Shown: positions 19,422 through 28,682, counted from the first letter of the stretch. The stretch is 64,000 nucleotides of DNA from AP-15 sp963775875 (GCA_963775875.1 CAVZKP010000019.1:236748-300747); one strand, 5' to 3'. Numbers and translations are program-made. Notes: generated from the sequence alone by a model not told the origin.

Positions 19422-19730
19422 TCAGTAGTAGCGCGGGATCGGGCCGTTATGCGGCGTGGCGCGATCGCTGAGGTCGAGCATGGTTTCGTCGACATAGCAC
19501 CAGCCCCAGCCTTCGGGCGGGTCATAGCCTTCGATGATCGGATGGCGCGTGGCGTGAAAGTGCTTGCTCGCGTGGCGGTTCGGCGAGTTGTCGCAACAGC
19601 CGACATGGCCGCAGCTTCGGCACAGGCGCAGATGCACCCAGCGCGACCCGATCTTCAGGCATTCCTCGCAGCCGAGCGCGCTCGGGGTCACATTGCGAAT
19701 GGCGTCGGCATGGGTGCATTGATCGGACAT
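19422..19730 (-). CDS. UBP-type zinc-finger protein
   Basis: 102 residues. The Cys/His set CEEC, CRSCGHVGCCD, HASKHFHATRHP and the final GWCYVDE follow the zf-UBP (BUZ) domain pattern, which in eukaryotes binds ubiquitin C-termini and occurs in bacteria as stand-alone proteins of unknown role. ATG 19730 shares one base with the stop of the upstream reductase gene and has GGGAG before it, so the two are translationally coupled. I recall the same pairing in other bacterial genomes, suggesting a joint redox function (inference). Confidence 0.85.
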   Translation of the reverse strand: MSDQCTHADAIRNVTPSALGCEECLKIGSRWVHLRLCRSCGHVGCCDNSPNRHASKHFHATRHPIIEGYDPPEGWGWCYVDETMLDLSDRATPHNGPIPRYY

Positions 19731-21517
19731 CACGGTCTCCCGGTGCTGGCTGGGGGCGCGGCTTGGTCGCCGGCTTCGGCAAGAAAGGCGTGCAGTGCCG
19801 CGACCACCTGTGCGCCTTCTCCGACCGAGGCGGCAACGCGCTTGACCGATCCCGAGCGCACGTCGCCGATCGCGAATACGCCGGGCAGGCTGGTTTCGAG
19901 CGGTCTGCGGGGGTTCCCGCCGGTGCGCACAAAGCCGATGGCGTCAAGCGTGACGCCGGAGCGGGACAGCCATTGGGTATTCGGCTCGGCGCCGATGAAG
20001 GAGAACAGGTGGCGGATCGCCCGCCGCAGCTCTTTCCCCGAGCGCTGCGAGCGGCAGCGGATCGCTTGGAGAACTCCGTCCTGGCCTTCGAGCGCGGTGA
20101 CATTTGTCTCGGTCAGGATTTCGACGTTCGGCCTGGCGGTAATGCGCTCGACCAGGTAGCGCGACATGCTCTCTTCGAGACCGGGTCCGCGAACGATCAG
20201 CCACACCTTGGCGACCAGGCTGGACAGATAGACCACGGCCTGGCCGGCGGAATTGCCCGCGCCGACCAGCGCCACTTCCTGTCCCGCGCACAGCCTCCCC
20301 TCCAGCGGCGAGGCCCAATAGTGAACGCAAGAGCCCTCGAAGGCGGCGAGATTTTCGAGGTCGAGACGGCGATAGCGGACGCCGCTGGCGATGACCACGG
20401 TGCGGGCGCGAACGCGCTCCTGGCTTGCCAGGGTCAGCGAAAACCGTCCGGCATCCGCACTGTTCACCGCCTGCAGGCTCGTCACCTGGTCCGGGATCGC
20501 CATGTCGACGCCGAACTTCAGCGCCTGATTATAGGCCCGCGCCATCAGCGCGAGGCCGGTGATGCCGGTCGGAAAGCCCAGATAGTTCTCGATCCGAGCC
20601 GACGCGCCGGCCTGACCGCCGAATGCGCGGCAATCCAGCACCAGCACCGACAGCCCCTCGGATCCGGCATAAACCGAGGCGGCCAGACCCGCCGGCCCGG
20701 CGCCGACGATAACCAAATCATAAATCTTGTCCGGGTCGATCGCTCGGACGAGCCCGATGCAACGGGCGAGCGCGACCTCGCTCGGATTGCGCAGCAGCCT
20801 TCCGTCGGGACACAGCACGATCGGCAGATCGCGAGCGGCGATGTGGAAGCGGTCGATCAGGGTTTGGGCGCACGGATCGGTCTTTGGGTCGAAGCGCTGG
20901 TGCGGATGCGCGTTGCGGGTCAGGAATCCCTCGAGGCGGAGCACATCGGCATGATCGGCGCTGCCGATGATCACCGGCCCGCCGGCGCCCACATCGAGCA
21001 GACCGACCCGGCGCAGGATCAAGGCGCGCATGATGCGCTCGCCCAGTTCGGCCTCTTCGACCATCAGATCGCGCAGCCGGCGCGGCGGAATGACCAGGGC
21101 CTCGACCGCCGCCGTGGCGTCGGCGTCGACCAGGGACGGCCGGTCGGACAGTTGGGCAAGCTCGCCCATGAACGAGCCCGGGCCATTGGTCACGATCAGC
21201 TGGGAATGTCCGCGCCCGTCGCGCTGCACGACATCGACCCGGCCCGCCAGAATAATGAATGCGCCTGGTGAGATTTCGCCGGTGGCGACGATGCGTTCGC
21301 CCGCGGCATAGGATCTGGGCGTGCCGAATCTCGACAGCCGGGCGATCTCCGCCGGCTGCAGCACCGGGAACATCTGATCGCGTCGGGCCGCGATCAGCGG
21401 ATGCAGGAATTGCGGCGCGCCTTCCCGGTCAGGCGAGCCGGCGTCGGGCGAGCTGGCGTCGGGCAAGCTGGCGTCGGGCAAGCTGGCGTCGGGCGGATCT
21501 TGAGCGTGCACACGCAC
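19730..21517 (-). CDS. Cyclic-nucleotide-binding domain fused to a thioredoxin-reductase-like flavoprotein
   Basis: 595 residues. After a low-complexity lead of repeated DASLP units, residues about 30-170 form a cNMP-binding/CRP-like domain (GERIVATGEISPGAFIILAG, GSFMGELAQLSDRPSLVDA). A thioredoxin-like middle region follows (PIVLCPDGRLLRNPSEVALA), then a FAD/NAD oxidoreductase from about 265: DLVIVGAGPAGLAASVYAGS, GGQAGASARIENYLGFPTGI, VALVGAGNSAGQAVVYLSS and VFAIGDVRSGSVKRVA. Where classical thioredoxin reductase has its CxxC, this protein has GSCVHYWAS with a single Cys, so disulfide relay by that route is not expected. The GTG start is uncertain. Confidence 0.85.
   Translation of the reverse strand: MRVHAQDPPDASLPDASLPDASSPDAGSPDREGAPQFLHPLIAARRDQMFPVLQPAEIARLSRFGTPRSYAAGERIVATGEISPGAFIILAGRVDVVQRDGRGHSQLIVTNGPGSFMGELAQLSDRPSLVDADATAAVEALVIPPRRLRDLMVEEAELGERIMRALILRRVGLLDVGAGGPVIIGSADHADVLRLEGFLTRNAHPHQRFDPKTDPCAQTLIDRFHIAARDLPIVLCPDGRLLRNPSEVALARCIGLVRAIDPDKIYDLVIVGAGPAGLAASVYAGSEGLSVLVLDCRAFGGQAGASARIENYLGFPTGITGLALMARAYNQALKFGVDMAIPDQVTSLQAVNSADAGRFSLTLASQERVRARTVVIASGVRYRRLDLENLAAFEGSCVHYWASPLEGRLCAGQEVALVGAGNSAGQAVVYLSSLVAKVWLIVRGPGLEESMSRYLVERITARPNVEILTETNVTALEGQDGVLQAIRCRSQRSGKELRRAIRHLFSFIGAEPNTQWLSRSGVTLDAIGFVRTGGNPRRPLETSLPGVFAIGDVRSGSVKRVAASVGEGAQVVAALHAFLAEAGDQAAPPASTGRP
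21435..21494. repeat. 15-bp tandem repeat inside the reductase gene
   Basis: Four consecutive copies of a 15-base unit close to AAGCTGGCGTCGGGC, the last two identical. On the coding (minus) strand they encode the DASLP-type pentapeptide repeats at the extreme N-terminus of the cNMP-reductase. Copy number at such in-frame repeats often varies between strains. Confidence 0.85.
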
Positions 21518-21713
21518 CTCGCCTGTCTGTGGAAGGAGACGTCCGAGGCGTTCCTACCCTTTCGCCGCCAACAGGGCGCCTATGTCAGGCGTTCCCCCGG
21601 CTCGCTCGCCACCTGGGCGATCGCGGCGCGAATATGGCAGATGGCGGCCGCGGCAGCGCGGAAGCCGGCGGCGGGTCGCACCGCCGGCCCGCGACCGGCT
21701 CCCTGACCGGCGG

Positions 21714-22625
21714 CTATTGCCGGGTATACTTGACCACGCGCCGCACCCGGCCCCAATCACCCGGCTGCACGACGTAAAGGTCCTTGTGCGAGTCGCACCA
21801 GATGCCGTGATTGGAGCGATGGACCGGACCATCGCCCCACCGCGCCAGTCTTTCGCCGTCGAGGGTCAGGATGCTGATCCTGCCGCCATTGTGCTCGTTG
21901 ACGTAGACGGTGTCCTCGTCGTCGACATAGAAGAAGGCCGGCCCGATCAGCTCGGTCGGCCATACATTCAGCAGTTTGCCGTCCTGGTCGAACACCTGCA
22001 CCCGGTCGTTTTCGCGATCGGCGACCAGCAGGCGGCCGCGCCGGTCGATCCACACCCCATGCGGCAGGTTGAACTGACCGGGCGCGGTGCCCGGCTCGCC
22101 CCAGGAGAACAGATATTTTCCGTCGGCGGCGAATTTGTGGACGCGGGCGTTGCCATAGCCGTCGCTCATGAACATCTCGCCGCTCGGGGCAAAGGCGATG
22201 TCGGTCGGCAGGTTGAACGGGCCGCCGCCATGCGTCACCTGCTTAAAGGCGGCCGAGCTGAATTCATCCGCCGGCACGCCGGTATCGGAGCGCTCGCCCT
22301 TGACGCCGATGGTCTGCAGCAATTTGCCATCGGTGGTGAATTTCATGAATTGGCCGTGATATTCATCGGTCAGCCAGACGAAATCGTTCTCGTCGATGCG
22401 GATCGCATGCGGAAAGGAAAACATTCCGGCGCCCCACGACGAGACGAAGCCGCCATCCCGGTCGAAGATCACCACCGGATGCTGGGCATTGCGATTGAAG
22501 CAGTAAACCCGGTCTTGTGAATCGACGGAAACCGCGCACGCCCTGACTTCCACATCAGCCGGAGGACGCATCCAATTTTCGTTGACGTTGTAGGTATATT
22601 TGCCACTGCCGACCACGGGATCCAT
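21714..22625 (-). CDS. NHL-repeat beta-propeller protein, third paralog
   Basis: 303 residues from ATG 22625, chosen over the ATG three bases upstream for its spacing to the AAGGGGG site. It shares the N-terminal GxGxYxY start and blade pattern with the tandem pair at 14042-16090 (VYCFNRNAQHPVVIFDRDG, EMFMSDGYGNARVHKFAADG, RLLVADRENDRVQVFDQDG) but is clearly more diverged and lacks the CTHTALSPRGD block. No signal peptide. Possibly a lyase or ligand-binding propeller; substrate unknown. It is followed by 196 bases without a gene before the reductase. Confidence 0.78.
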   Translation of the reverse strand: MDPVVGSGKYTYNVNENWMRPPADVEVRACAVSVDSQDRVYCFNRNAQHPVVIFDRDGGFVSSWGAGMFSFPHAIRIDENDFVWLTDEYHGQFMKFTTDGKLLQTIGVKGERSDTGVPADEFSSAAFKQVTHGGGPFNLPTDIAFAPSGEMFMSDGYGNARVHKFAADGKYLFSWGEPGTAPGQFNLPHGVWIDRRGRLLVADRENDRVQVFDQDGKLLNVWPTELIGPAFFYVDDEDTVYVNEHNGGRISILTLDGERLARWGDGPVHRSNHGIWCDSHKDLYVVQPGDWGRVRRVVKYTRQ

Positions 22626-22728
22626 CATTTCCCCCTTTCCATTTTATGCGATCATGGAGGATTGCACCGCGACGCATTATAGCAGGGAGCGCGCCGAGCG
22701 GCTTGATTAAATCCCTGGCGCTGCGGAT

Positions 22729-23988
22729 CTAGGCCTGAACCAGCACCGGCGGGCGCAAGCGGCTCTGGCGCAACACCAGCGTGCCGACGACCACCAGATT
22801 GGCCAGGTTGAACAGGATCCCGGTGGCGAAGGCCGCCGCATAAAAACCGGCGTAGTCGTAGATCACCCCGGCGAGCCAGCCGCCCGCGGCCATCCCCGAG
22901 CCGCTGAACAATAGCACGGTCGGGATCCGCCACGATGCCTCGGCGGCCGGGAACAGCTCGCGCACCGCGACCACATAGGCCGGGATGATCCCGCTAAAGC
23001 CGAGGCCGAAGGCCGCCGCGACGGCGAACAGGCCGGCCTCGTTCTGGGTCAGCAGAAACCCGACCATCGCCACCGCCTGACAGGCCGAGCCGGCCAGCAC
23101 CGTGCGCAAGCCGCCGAACCGGTCGGCGACAAAGCCCCAGAACTGCCGGCCGATAAAGGCGCAGGCCAGGAGCAGCGACAGCATCGCCGCGCCCTGGGTG
23201 ACCGGGATGCCGAGATCGCCGCAATAGGCGACCAGATGGCCCTGCGGCATCGCCATCGGCACGCAGCACAGAAAGCTCGCCATGCAAAGCAGACCGAGCG
23301 CGGTGCGCGGCCGCAGCCCGAGGACCGCGGCGCGCGGCGCCGGTCCGGCGCCGGTGGCTCCGCCGCTCAGCGGCTCGGGCGCGGGTCCGAAGCTCAGAAA
23401 GGCAACGGGCAGGATCACGACGACCGCCAGCCCCGCATAGAGCTGCATCGTGTCGCGCCAGCCGAAAGCCTGGATCGCGTGGCCGAACAAGGGCGCCCAG
23501 ATCGTCCCGGCCACCGCCTGGCCGCTGGCGATCAGCGCCAGGGCGGTGCCGCGCCGGCGATCGAACCAGCGCGCGATATAGACATAGAGCGGCGCATTGA
23601 TCCCGGCATTGCCGAGCAGCCCCATAAACAGACCGTGGCCGATATAGAGCGACCAGCGGCCGCCGAGGCTCGACAGCACCAGACCGGCGGCGGTCATCAG
23701 GCCGCCGAACATGATCGTCCAGCGCACCCCGGTGCGCTCGGCGATCCGCCCCATCGCAACCCCGCCAAAGGCCGAGCCGAGCCAGGCGAGCGAGACCGCC
23801 AGCGCCGGCACCGAACGGACATCGCCGAACTCGGCCGCAATCGGCTTCAGCGCCACGATGGTGATCACCGGCGCCCCGAACGAGACCGAGAGAATGCCGA
23901 GCGCGGTTACCGCGATCAGCCAGGAACGCCGCGTCTCGATCGTCGGCGCCGCCGCCGGCGCGCGGCCGGCCGCAGATGCAATCGTCAT
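22729..23988 (-). CDS. Major facilitator superfamily transporter
   Basis: 419 residues with about twelve hydrophobic helices and the MFS signature between helices 2 and 3 (GRIAERTGVRWTIMFGG) and again in the second half (GFVADRFGGLRTVLAG). The layout, including ARWFDRRRGTALALIASGQA and the long central loop rich in Pro, Gly and Ala, resembles the oxalate/formate and monocarboxylate-type (OFA-like) MFS members. Substrate cannot be assigned. It ends a minus-strand block that interrupts otherwise plus-strand glycolytic genes. Confidence 0.85.
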   Translation of the reverse strand: MTIASAAGRAPAAAPTIETRRSWLIAVTALGILSVSFGAPVITIVALKPIAAEFGDVRSVPALAVSLAWLGSAFGGVAMGRIAERTGVRWTIMFGGLMTAAGLVLSSLGGRWSLYIGHGLFMGLLGNAGINAPLYVYIARWFDRRRGTALALIASGQAVAGTIWAPLFGHAIQAFGWRDTMQLYAGLAVVVILPVAFLSFGPAPEPLSGGATGAGPAPRAAVLGLRPRTALGLLCMASFLCCVPMAMPQGHLVAYCGDLGIPVTQGAAMLSLLLACAFIGRQFWGFVADRFGGLRTVLAGSACQAVAMVGFLLTQNEAGLFAVAAAFGLGFSGIIPAYVVAVRELFPAAEASWRIPTVLLFSGSGMAAGGWLAGVIYDYAGFYAAAFATGILFNLANLVVVGTLVLRQSRLRPPVLVQA

Positions 23989-24454
23989 CGCGCTGCGAAA
24001 TCAGCGGGTCGGGCGCAATCGGGCCGCGACCGGCTGCAGCATTCCGAGCTGCGTAACGGGCAACGCCATGATTCCTCCCGAACCGCGGTTTCTGTCGTCC
24101 TGTGGTCGCGAATGTCATGCCGCGACGCCCGTCCGGCAATAGGGATCGCCGCATCGGCGGCCCGACCACAGCGCATGGGGCGCATCGGGCGGATCGAACC
24201 GAACCACAACGCCCGCTGATGTCTCGCTTGCGAACCCGCTCTATATTGATCGGCTGCCGAGACTTGGACGACGAAACCACCGCCTGCGCAAAGGGCGAAA
24301 AGAGCGCTCGCGCGCTGGGTTCGGCGAACCGGCAGTCCAAGCCGCGGCGAGGATTGCGGAGAGGGCGAATTCGCGCCAATCTCCGCTTCGACGGCGGTGG
24401 GTGGAAACTCGACGCGTTTTCGTAAAGGGCGGCTCCGACAGAAGGATGACGATC
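23989..24454. other. Intergenic region between divergent MFS and aldolase genes
   Basis: 466 bases with no convincing gene. It must contain the promoters for both divergent genes. A TATATT hexamer lies near 24242 and AAGGA precedes the aldolase ATG, but no clear -35/-10 pair could be fixed by eye. Confidence 0.5.
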
Positions 24455-25354
24455 ATGGCCGATAACCAGATGATGTCGCAGATGTCCGGAAAAGCCGGGT
24501 TCATCGCAGCACTCGATCAGAGCGGCGGCTCCTCGCCGGGAGCGCTGCGCCTCTACGGCATTCCCGACAGCGCCTATACCGATGACGAGCAGAAGATGTT
24601 TCGGCTGATCCACGAGTTCCGGGCGCGGATCATGACCGCGCCCGCCTTTAGCGGCGATAAGGTCATCGGCACGATCCTGTTCGAGGGGACGATGGACAGC
24701 GAGGTGCGCGGCAAGCCGACGCCCTCATATCTGTGGGAAGACCGCCACGTTGTGCCGTTTGTCAAGGTCGACCGCGGACTCGAACCCGAAAAGGACGGCG
24801 TCCAGCTGATGCGGCCGATGCCGCAGCTCGACCAGCTGTGCCAGCGCGCGGCCAAGCTCGGCGTCTACGGCACCAAGATGCGCTCGGTGATCAACCTCGC
24901 CAACAAGGACGGGATTGCCGCGATTGCGGCACAGCAATTCGAGTTCGGCGACCAGATCGCCCGACACGGGCTGATGCCGATCCTGGAACCCGAGGTGTCG
25001 ATCAAGAGTCCCGACAAGAAGGGCGCCGAGGCGATCCTTCTCGACGAGCTCAAAAAACGCACCGACGCCCTGCCGGCCGGCCGGCAGGTCATCTTCAAGC
25101 TGACCCTGCCCGATGTTCCCGATCTTTATAAGCCGCTGGTCGACCATCCGCGCTGCGCCCGGGTCGTCGCCCTTTCCGGCGGCTACAGCCGAGCCGACGC
25201 GTGCCAGAAGCTCGCCGCCAATCACGGAGTGATCGCCAGCTTTTCCCGCGCTCTCGTCCAGGATCTGCGGGTGTCGATGAGCGACGCCGAATTCGAGGCC
25301 GCGCTGGCGCAATCGATCGACGCGATCTTCAACGCCTCGACCGCGAAGGCCTGA
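24455..25354 (+). CDS. fda: Fructose-bisphosphate aldolase, class I (short bacterial type)
   Basis: 299 residues from ATG 24455, which has AAGGA nine bases upstream; an in-frame ATG at 24446 lies too close to that site. The protein fits the short bacterial class I aldolase: GFIAALDQSGGSSPGALRLY at the front, PFVKVDRGLEPEKDGVQLM, LGVYGTKMRSVINLAN, MPILEPEVSIKSPDK, and the Schiff-base region QVIFKLTLPDVPDLYKPLV with the expected Lys. It splits fructose-1,6-bisphosphate to triose phosphates without metal. It is probably part of the scattered gap-fda-thiE cluster. Confidence 0.9.
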   Translation: MADNQMMSQMSGKAGFIAALDQSGGSSPGALRLYGIPDSAYTDDEQKMFRLIHEFRARIMTAPAFSGDKVIGTILFEGTMDSEVRGKPTPSYLWEDRHVVPFVKVDRGLEPEKDGVQLMRPMPQLDQLCQRAAKLGVYGTKMRSVINLANKDGIAAIAAQQFEFGDQIARHGLMPILEPEVSIKSPDKKGAEAILLDELKKRTDALPAGRQVIFKLTLPDVPDLYKPLVDHPRCARVVALSGGYSRADACQKLAANHGVIASFSRALVQDLRVSMSDAEFEAALAQSIDAIFNASTAKA

Positions 25355-25445
25355 CAAGCATGGAATGATAGTCTGCTATCGCGATCATCAAGATCTACCG
25401 GGGCAAGGACTGATTTCCGGAGCCCGTACACCAGATTAATCGGCT

Positions 25446-25535
25446 CCCCTCGTCATTCCCGCGAAAGCGGGAAGCCAGGGCAACCCGACGCAGCACTTGA
25501 TCCCTGGGTCCCCGCCTTCGCGGGGACGACGGGGA
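25446..25535. repeat. Dispersed palindromic element of the CGTCATTCCCGCG type
   Basis: Two complementary arms flank a short centre: CTCGTCATTCCCGCGAAAGC running into GGGAAGCCAGGG on the left, and CCCTGGGTCCCCGCCTTCGC running into GGGGACGACGGGG on the right. This is a familiar intergenic repeat in alphaproteobacterial genomes. It lies between fda and thiE and could fold in RNA as a stem-loop that dampens read-through. Confidence 0.8.
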
Positions 25536-25549
25536 GTAGGAAAACGAGA

Positions 25550-26239
25550 ATGGAGTTAGCACGCAGCGGAGCGGCTGAAGACCGGGCGACGACGCGGCTC
25601 TACCTGATCACGCCGCCGGCATTCGATCCCGACAAATTCGCCGGGGAATTGGAACAGGCGCTGGCCGGCGGCGATGTCGCCTGCCTGCAATTGCGGCTCA
25701 AGGATGTCGAGGACGCCGTGGTGCGCCGGGCGACCGCGGTGCTGAAGCCGATCGCGCAGGCCCACGATGTCGCCTTCATCATGAACGACCGGCCCGATCT
25801 CGCCGCCGAACTCGACTGCGACGGCGTCCATGTCGGCGAGGAAGACATGCCCTATGCCGCGGCCCGCCGGCTATTGGGTCCCGACCGTATCGTCGGGGTG
25901 ACCTGCGGCGACAGCCGCGACCGGGCCATCACCGCCGCCGAGGCCGGCGCCGACTATGTCGCCTTTGGCGCGTTTTTTCCGAGCATGACCAAGACCGCCA
26001 CCAAGTTCCGGGCCGACCCCGAGGTGCTGCGCGACTGGAGCGAAACCACGATCGTCCCGTGCTGCGCGATCGGCGGCATCACCCAGCAGAATTGCCGGCC
26101 GCTGGTCGAGGCCGGCGCCGATTTCCTCGCCGTCATCGGCGCAATCTGGTCATACCCGAAGGGTCCGGGCGCCGCGGTGCGGGAGTTCAACGAAGTCTTC
26201 GCCGATTACGGGCGGGCATACCGCAAGCCAATCAAATAA
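25550..26239 (+). CDS. thiE: Thiamine-phosphate synthase
   Basis: 229 residues, TIM-barrel enzyme coupling the pyrimidine diphosphate and thiazole phosphate moieties. Visible are LYLITPPAF at strand 1, CLQLRLKD, FIMNDRPDLAAELDCDGVHV with the substrate-binding Asn and Asp, GVTCGDSRDRAITAAEAGAD, YVAFGAFFPSMTKTAT and the phosphate loop CAIGGITQQNC followed by GADFLAVIGAIW. The normal ...GxTK... motif is here as FPSMTKT. No TPP riboswitch is recognisable upstream; only the palindromic repeat lies there. Confidence 0.92.
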   Translation: MELARSGAAEDRATTRLYLITPPAFDPDKFAGELEQALAGGDVACLQLRLKDVEDAVVRRATAVLKPIAQAHDVAFIMNDRPDLAAELDCDGVHVGEEDMPYAAARRLLGPDRIVGVTCGDSRDRAITAAEAGADYVAFGAFFPSMTKTATKFRADPEVLRDWSETTIVPCCAIGGITQQNCRPLVEAGADFLAVIGAIWSYPKGPGAAVREFNEVFADYGRAYRKPIK

Positions 26240-26426
26240 GCGGATGCTGCCCTGGTACCCAGACCTGGACGTAACCAGACCTGGACGCCGGACCGTTACG
26301 GCCGGGCCGGTCCAGACTTGTTCCGGGCATCCACGTCTCGGAAACCGGCGCGGTCGAGAGGGTAAAGCGTTGCTTCGAAGAATTTCCGCAAATCGCGACA
26401 TGCACAAACATGGATGACCCGCGACC

Positions 26427-27260
26427 ATGAATATCCTGTTCTGCGGCGACGTGATGGGGCGGGCGGGCCGCGAGGCGGTCAAACAGCACCTGCCGGGGCT
26501 GCGGCGCGATCTCGCGCTCGATCTGGTCGTGGTCAATGCCGAGAACGCGGCGCACGGGTTCGGCCTGACCGAACGGCTGTGCGGCGAATTCTACGATTGC
26601 GGCGTCGACATCCTGACCACCGGCAATCACGTCTGGGACCAGCGCGAGCTGATCGCCTATATCGACCGCGATCCCTGCGTGCTGCGGCCGGCGAATTTTC
26701 CGCCGGGCACGCCGGGCGCCGGCTGGCGGCTGCATCGGCTGGGCGGCGGGCATGACGTGCTGGTGATCAATCTGATGGGCCGGCTGTTCATGGACGCTCT
26801 CGACGACCCGTTCGCCCGGCTCGAGGCGATCCTCGCCGATTTTTCGCTCGGCGCTGGGCATCCGCTCGGCATCGGGGCGGCGGCGATCCTGGTCGATTTT
26901 CACGCCGAGGCGTCGAGCGAAAAGATGGCGCTCGGCCATTTCGCCGATGGCCGCGTCTCGGCCGTGTTCGGCACCCACTCGCACATCCCGACCGCCGACG
27001 CGCAGATCCTGCCGGGCGGCACCGCCTATCAGACCGATGCCGGCATGTGCGGCGACTATGATTCGGTGATCGGGCTGCAAAAGGGGCCGGCGGTGCGCCG
27101 GTTTGTCACCAAGATGCCCGGCGAGCGCCCGCAGGTCGCCGAGGGCGAGGGCACCTTATGCGGGATTGTGCTGGAGACCGACGATCAAACCGGGCTCGCC
27201 CGCCGGGTCGAGCCGGTGCGAATCGGCGGCCGCCTGAGCCCGCATTTGCCGCGCCGCTGA
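26427..27260 (+). CDS. YmdB-like metallophosphoesterase (TIGR00282 family)
   Basis: 277 residues, usual length. Metal-binding motifs are in order: CGDVMGRAGREAVKQHLPGL, VVNAENAAHGFGLT, DILTTGNHVWDQREL, VDFHAEASSEKMA and FGTHSHIPTADAQILPGGTA. The family hydrolyses 2',3'-cyclic nucleotides in Bacillus (YmdB). It precedes yebC, an order I recall from other alphaproteobacteria. No frame break. The 187-base gap before it carries only repeat-like sequence, including two copies of CCAGACCTGGACG at 26269-26297. Confidence 0.9.
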   Translation: MNILFCGDVMGRAGREAVKQHLPGLRRDLALDLVVVNAENAAHGFGLTERLCGEFYDCGVDILTTGNHVWDQRELIAYIDRDPCVLRPANFPPGTPGAGWRLHRLGGGHDVLVINLMGRLFMDALDDPFARLEAILADFSLGAGHPLGIGAAAILVDFHAEASSEKMALGHFADGRVSAVFGTHSHIPTADAQILPGGTAYQTDAGMCGDYDSVIGLQKGPAVRRFVTKMPGERPQVAEGEGTLCGIVLETDDQTGLARRVEPVRIGGRLSPHLPRR

Positions 27261-27409
27261 ATTCGAGCCCTCGCGCAGCGGGTGGTTCGCCGGGCTGATC
27301 GGGACCGTCCCGAGATGCCCCAATCCTGCCATATTGGGTTGTTAGCCCGGTCCCCAGCCCCTATGGACAGTTTTGCACCCGAGGCCGACGGGGACCCGCG
27401 CGGAGATCG

Positions 27410-28160
27410 ATGGCTGGCCATTCGCAATTCAAAAACATCATGTACCGGAAGGGCGCGCAGGATAAAAAGCGCGCCAAGGTCTTTACCAAGATCATCCGGG
27501 AATTGACCACTGCGGCCCGTACCGGGCTGCCCGACCCGGCGGCGAATCCGCGGCTGCGCGCCGCGATCTTGGCTGCCCGCCAGGCGAACATGCCAAAGGA
27601 CACGGTCGACCGCGCGATCAAGCGCGGCGCCGGCGGCGAGGCCGATTCGGCCTTTGACGAGGTGCGCTACGAAGGCTACGGGCCGGGCGGGATCGCGGTC
27701 ATCGTCGAGGCCTTGACCGACAACCGCAATCGCACCGCCAGCGAAATCCGCGCTGCCTTCACCAAGGCCGGGGGCGCGCTCGGCGAGACCAACAGCGTCG
27801 GCTTTCTGTTCGACCGGGTCGGCGAGATCGTCTATCCGGCGGCGGACGGCCGGCGCCGACGAGATGTTCGAGGCGGTCACCGAGGCCGGCGCCGACAATG
27901 TCGAAAGCGACGCCGAGCAGCATCTGGCGACCAGTGCGGTCGACGATTTCAACGCGGTGCGCGACGCGCTCGAACGGCGCTTTGGCCCGGCTGCCTCGGC
28001 CCGGCTGGCGTGGCGGCCGAAAACCGCGGCGCCGATCGACGAGGACACCGCGATCGCGCTGTTCAAATTGCTCGAGACGCTCGAGGACAGCGACGATGTC
28101 CAGAACGTCTATGCCAATTTCGAAGTGGCCGAGGACGTGATCGCGCGTCTCGGCGCCTGA
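27410..28160 (+). CDS. yebC: YebC/PmpR-family protein (frame break)
   Basis: About 249 residues once one extra base near 27849 is removed. The N-terminal part shows MAGHSQFKNIMYRKGAQDKK, TKIIRELTTAARTG, PDPAANPRLRAAI and NMPKDTVDRAIKRG; after the shift ADEMFEAVTEAGADNVESD, the W-R-P-K block and LLETLEDSDDVQNVYANFEV follow without decay. YebC proteins bind DNA or act on the ribosome to relieve proline-linked stalling. Start of the yebC-ruvCAB cluster. Confidence 0.9.
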
Positions 28161-28186
28161 GCCGGGTGGGGGCGCGGAACCCGAGA

Positions 28187-28682
28187 ATGCGCGTTTTCGG
28201 GCTCGATCCGGGGCTGCGCCATACCGGCTGGGGGGTCATCGACGTCGACGGCAATCGGCTTGCCCATGTCGCCGACGGGGTCGCCGATGCGGCCGACCGA
28301 TCAGCCGCTGGCGATGCGGCTGGTCTCGCTGTTCCGCCAGATCGGCGCCGTGCTCGAGCGCTATCGCCCGGACGAGGCGGCGGTCGAGGAGAGCTTTCGT
28401 CAACAGAACCCGGCCTCGACCCTGAAGCTCGGCGTCGCCCGCGGCGTGGTGCTGCTGGCTCCGGCCGAGCGCGGCCTGCCGGTCGCCGAATACTCGGCCA
28501 ATCTGATCAAGAAATCGGTCGTCGGCGCCGGCCATGCCGACAAGGCGCAGGTGCAGATGATGGTGCGGCGGCTCCTGCCCGGCTGCGAGATCGGCAAGGC
28601 CGACGCCGCCGACGCGCTGGCGGTGGCGATCTGCCACGCGCATCACGCGCCGACCCGCCGCGCCTGGGACGCAGCGCGGTGA
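28187..28682 (+). CDS. ruvC: Holliday-junction endonuclease RuvC (frame break)
   Basis: Resolvase of the RuvABC complex. The start MRVFGLDPGLRHTGWGVIDV holds the first catalytic Asp (Asp7). One extra base near 28283 shifts the frame; the remainder reads PTDQPLAMRLVSLFRQIG, VEESFRQQNPASTLKLG (catalytic Glu), EYSANLIKKSVVGAGHADKA and KADAADALAVAICHAHH (last acidic pair). Total near 165 residues. The stop overlaps the GTG of ruvA (GTGA). Confidence 0.9.

Noticed and set aside
25355..25549. TPP riboswitch upstream of thiE
   Set aside because: No CUGAGA or thi-box-like conserved core; the space is occupied by a palindromic repeat.
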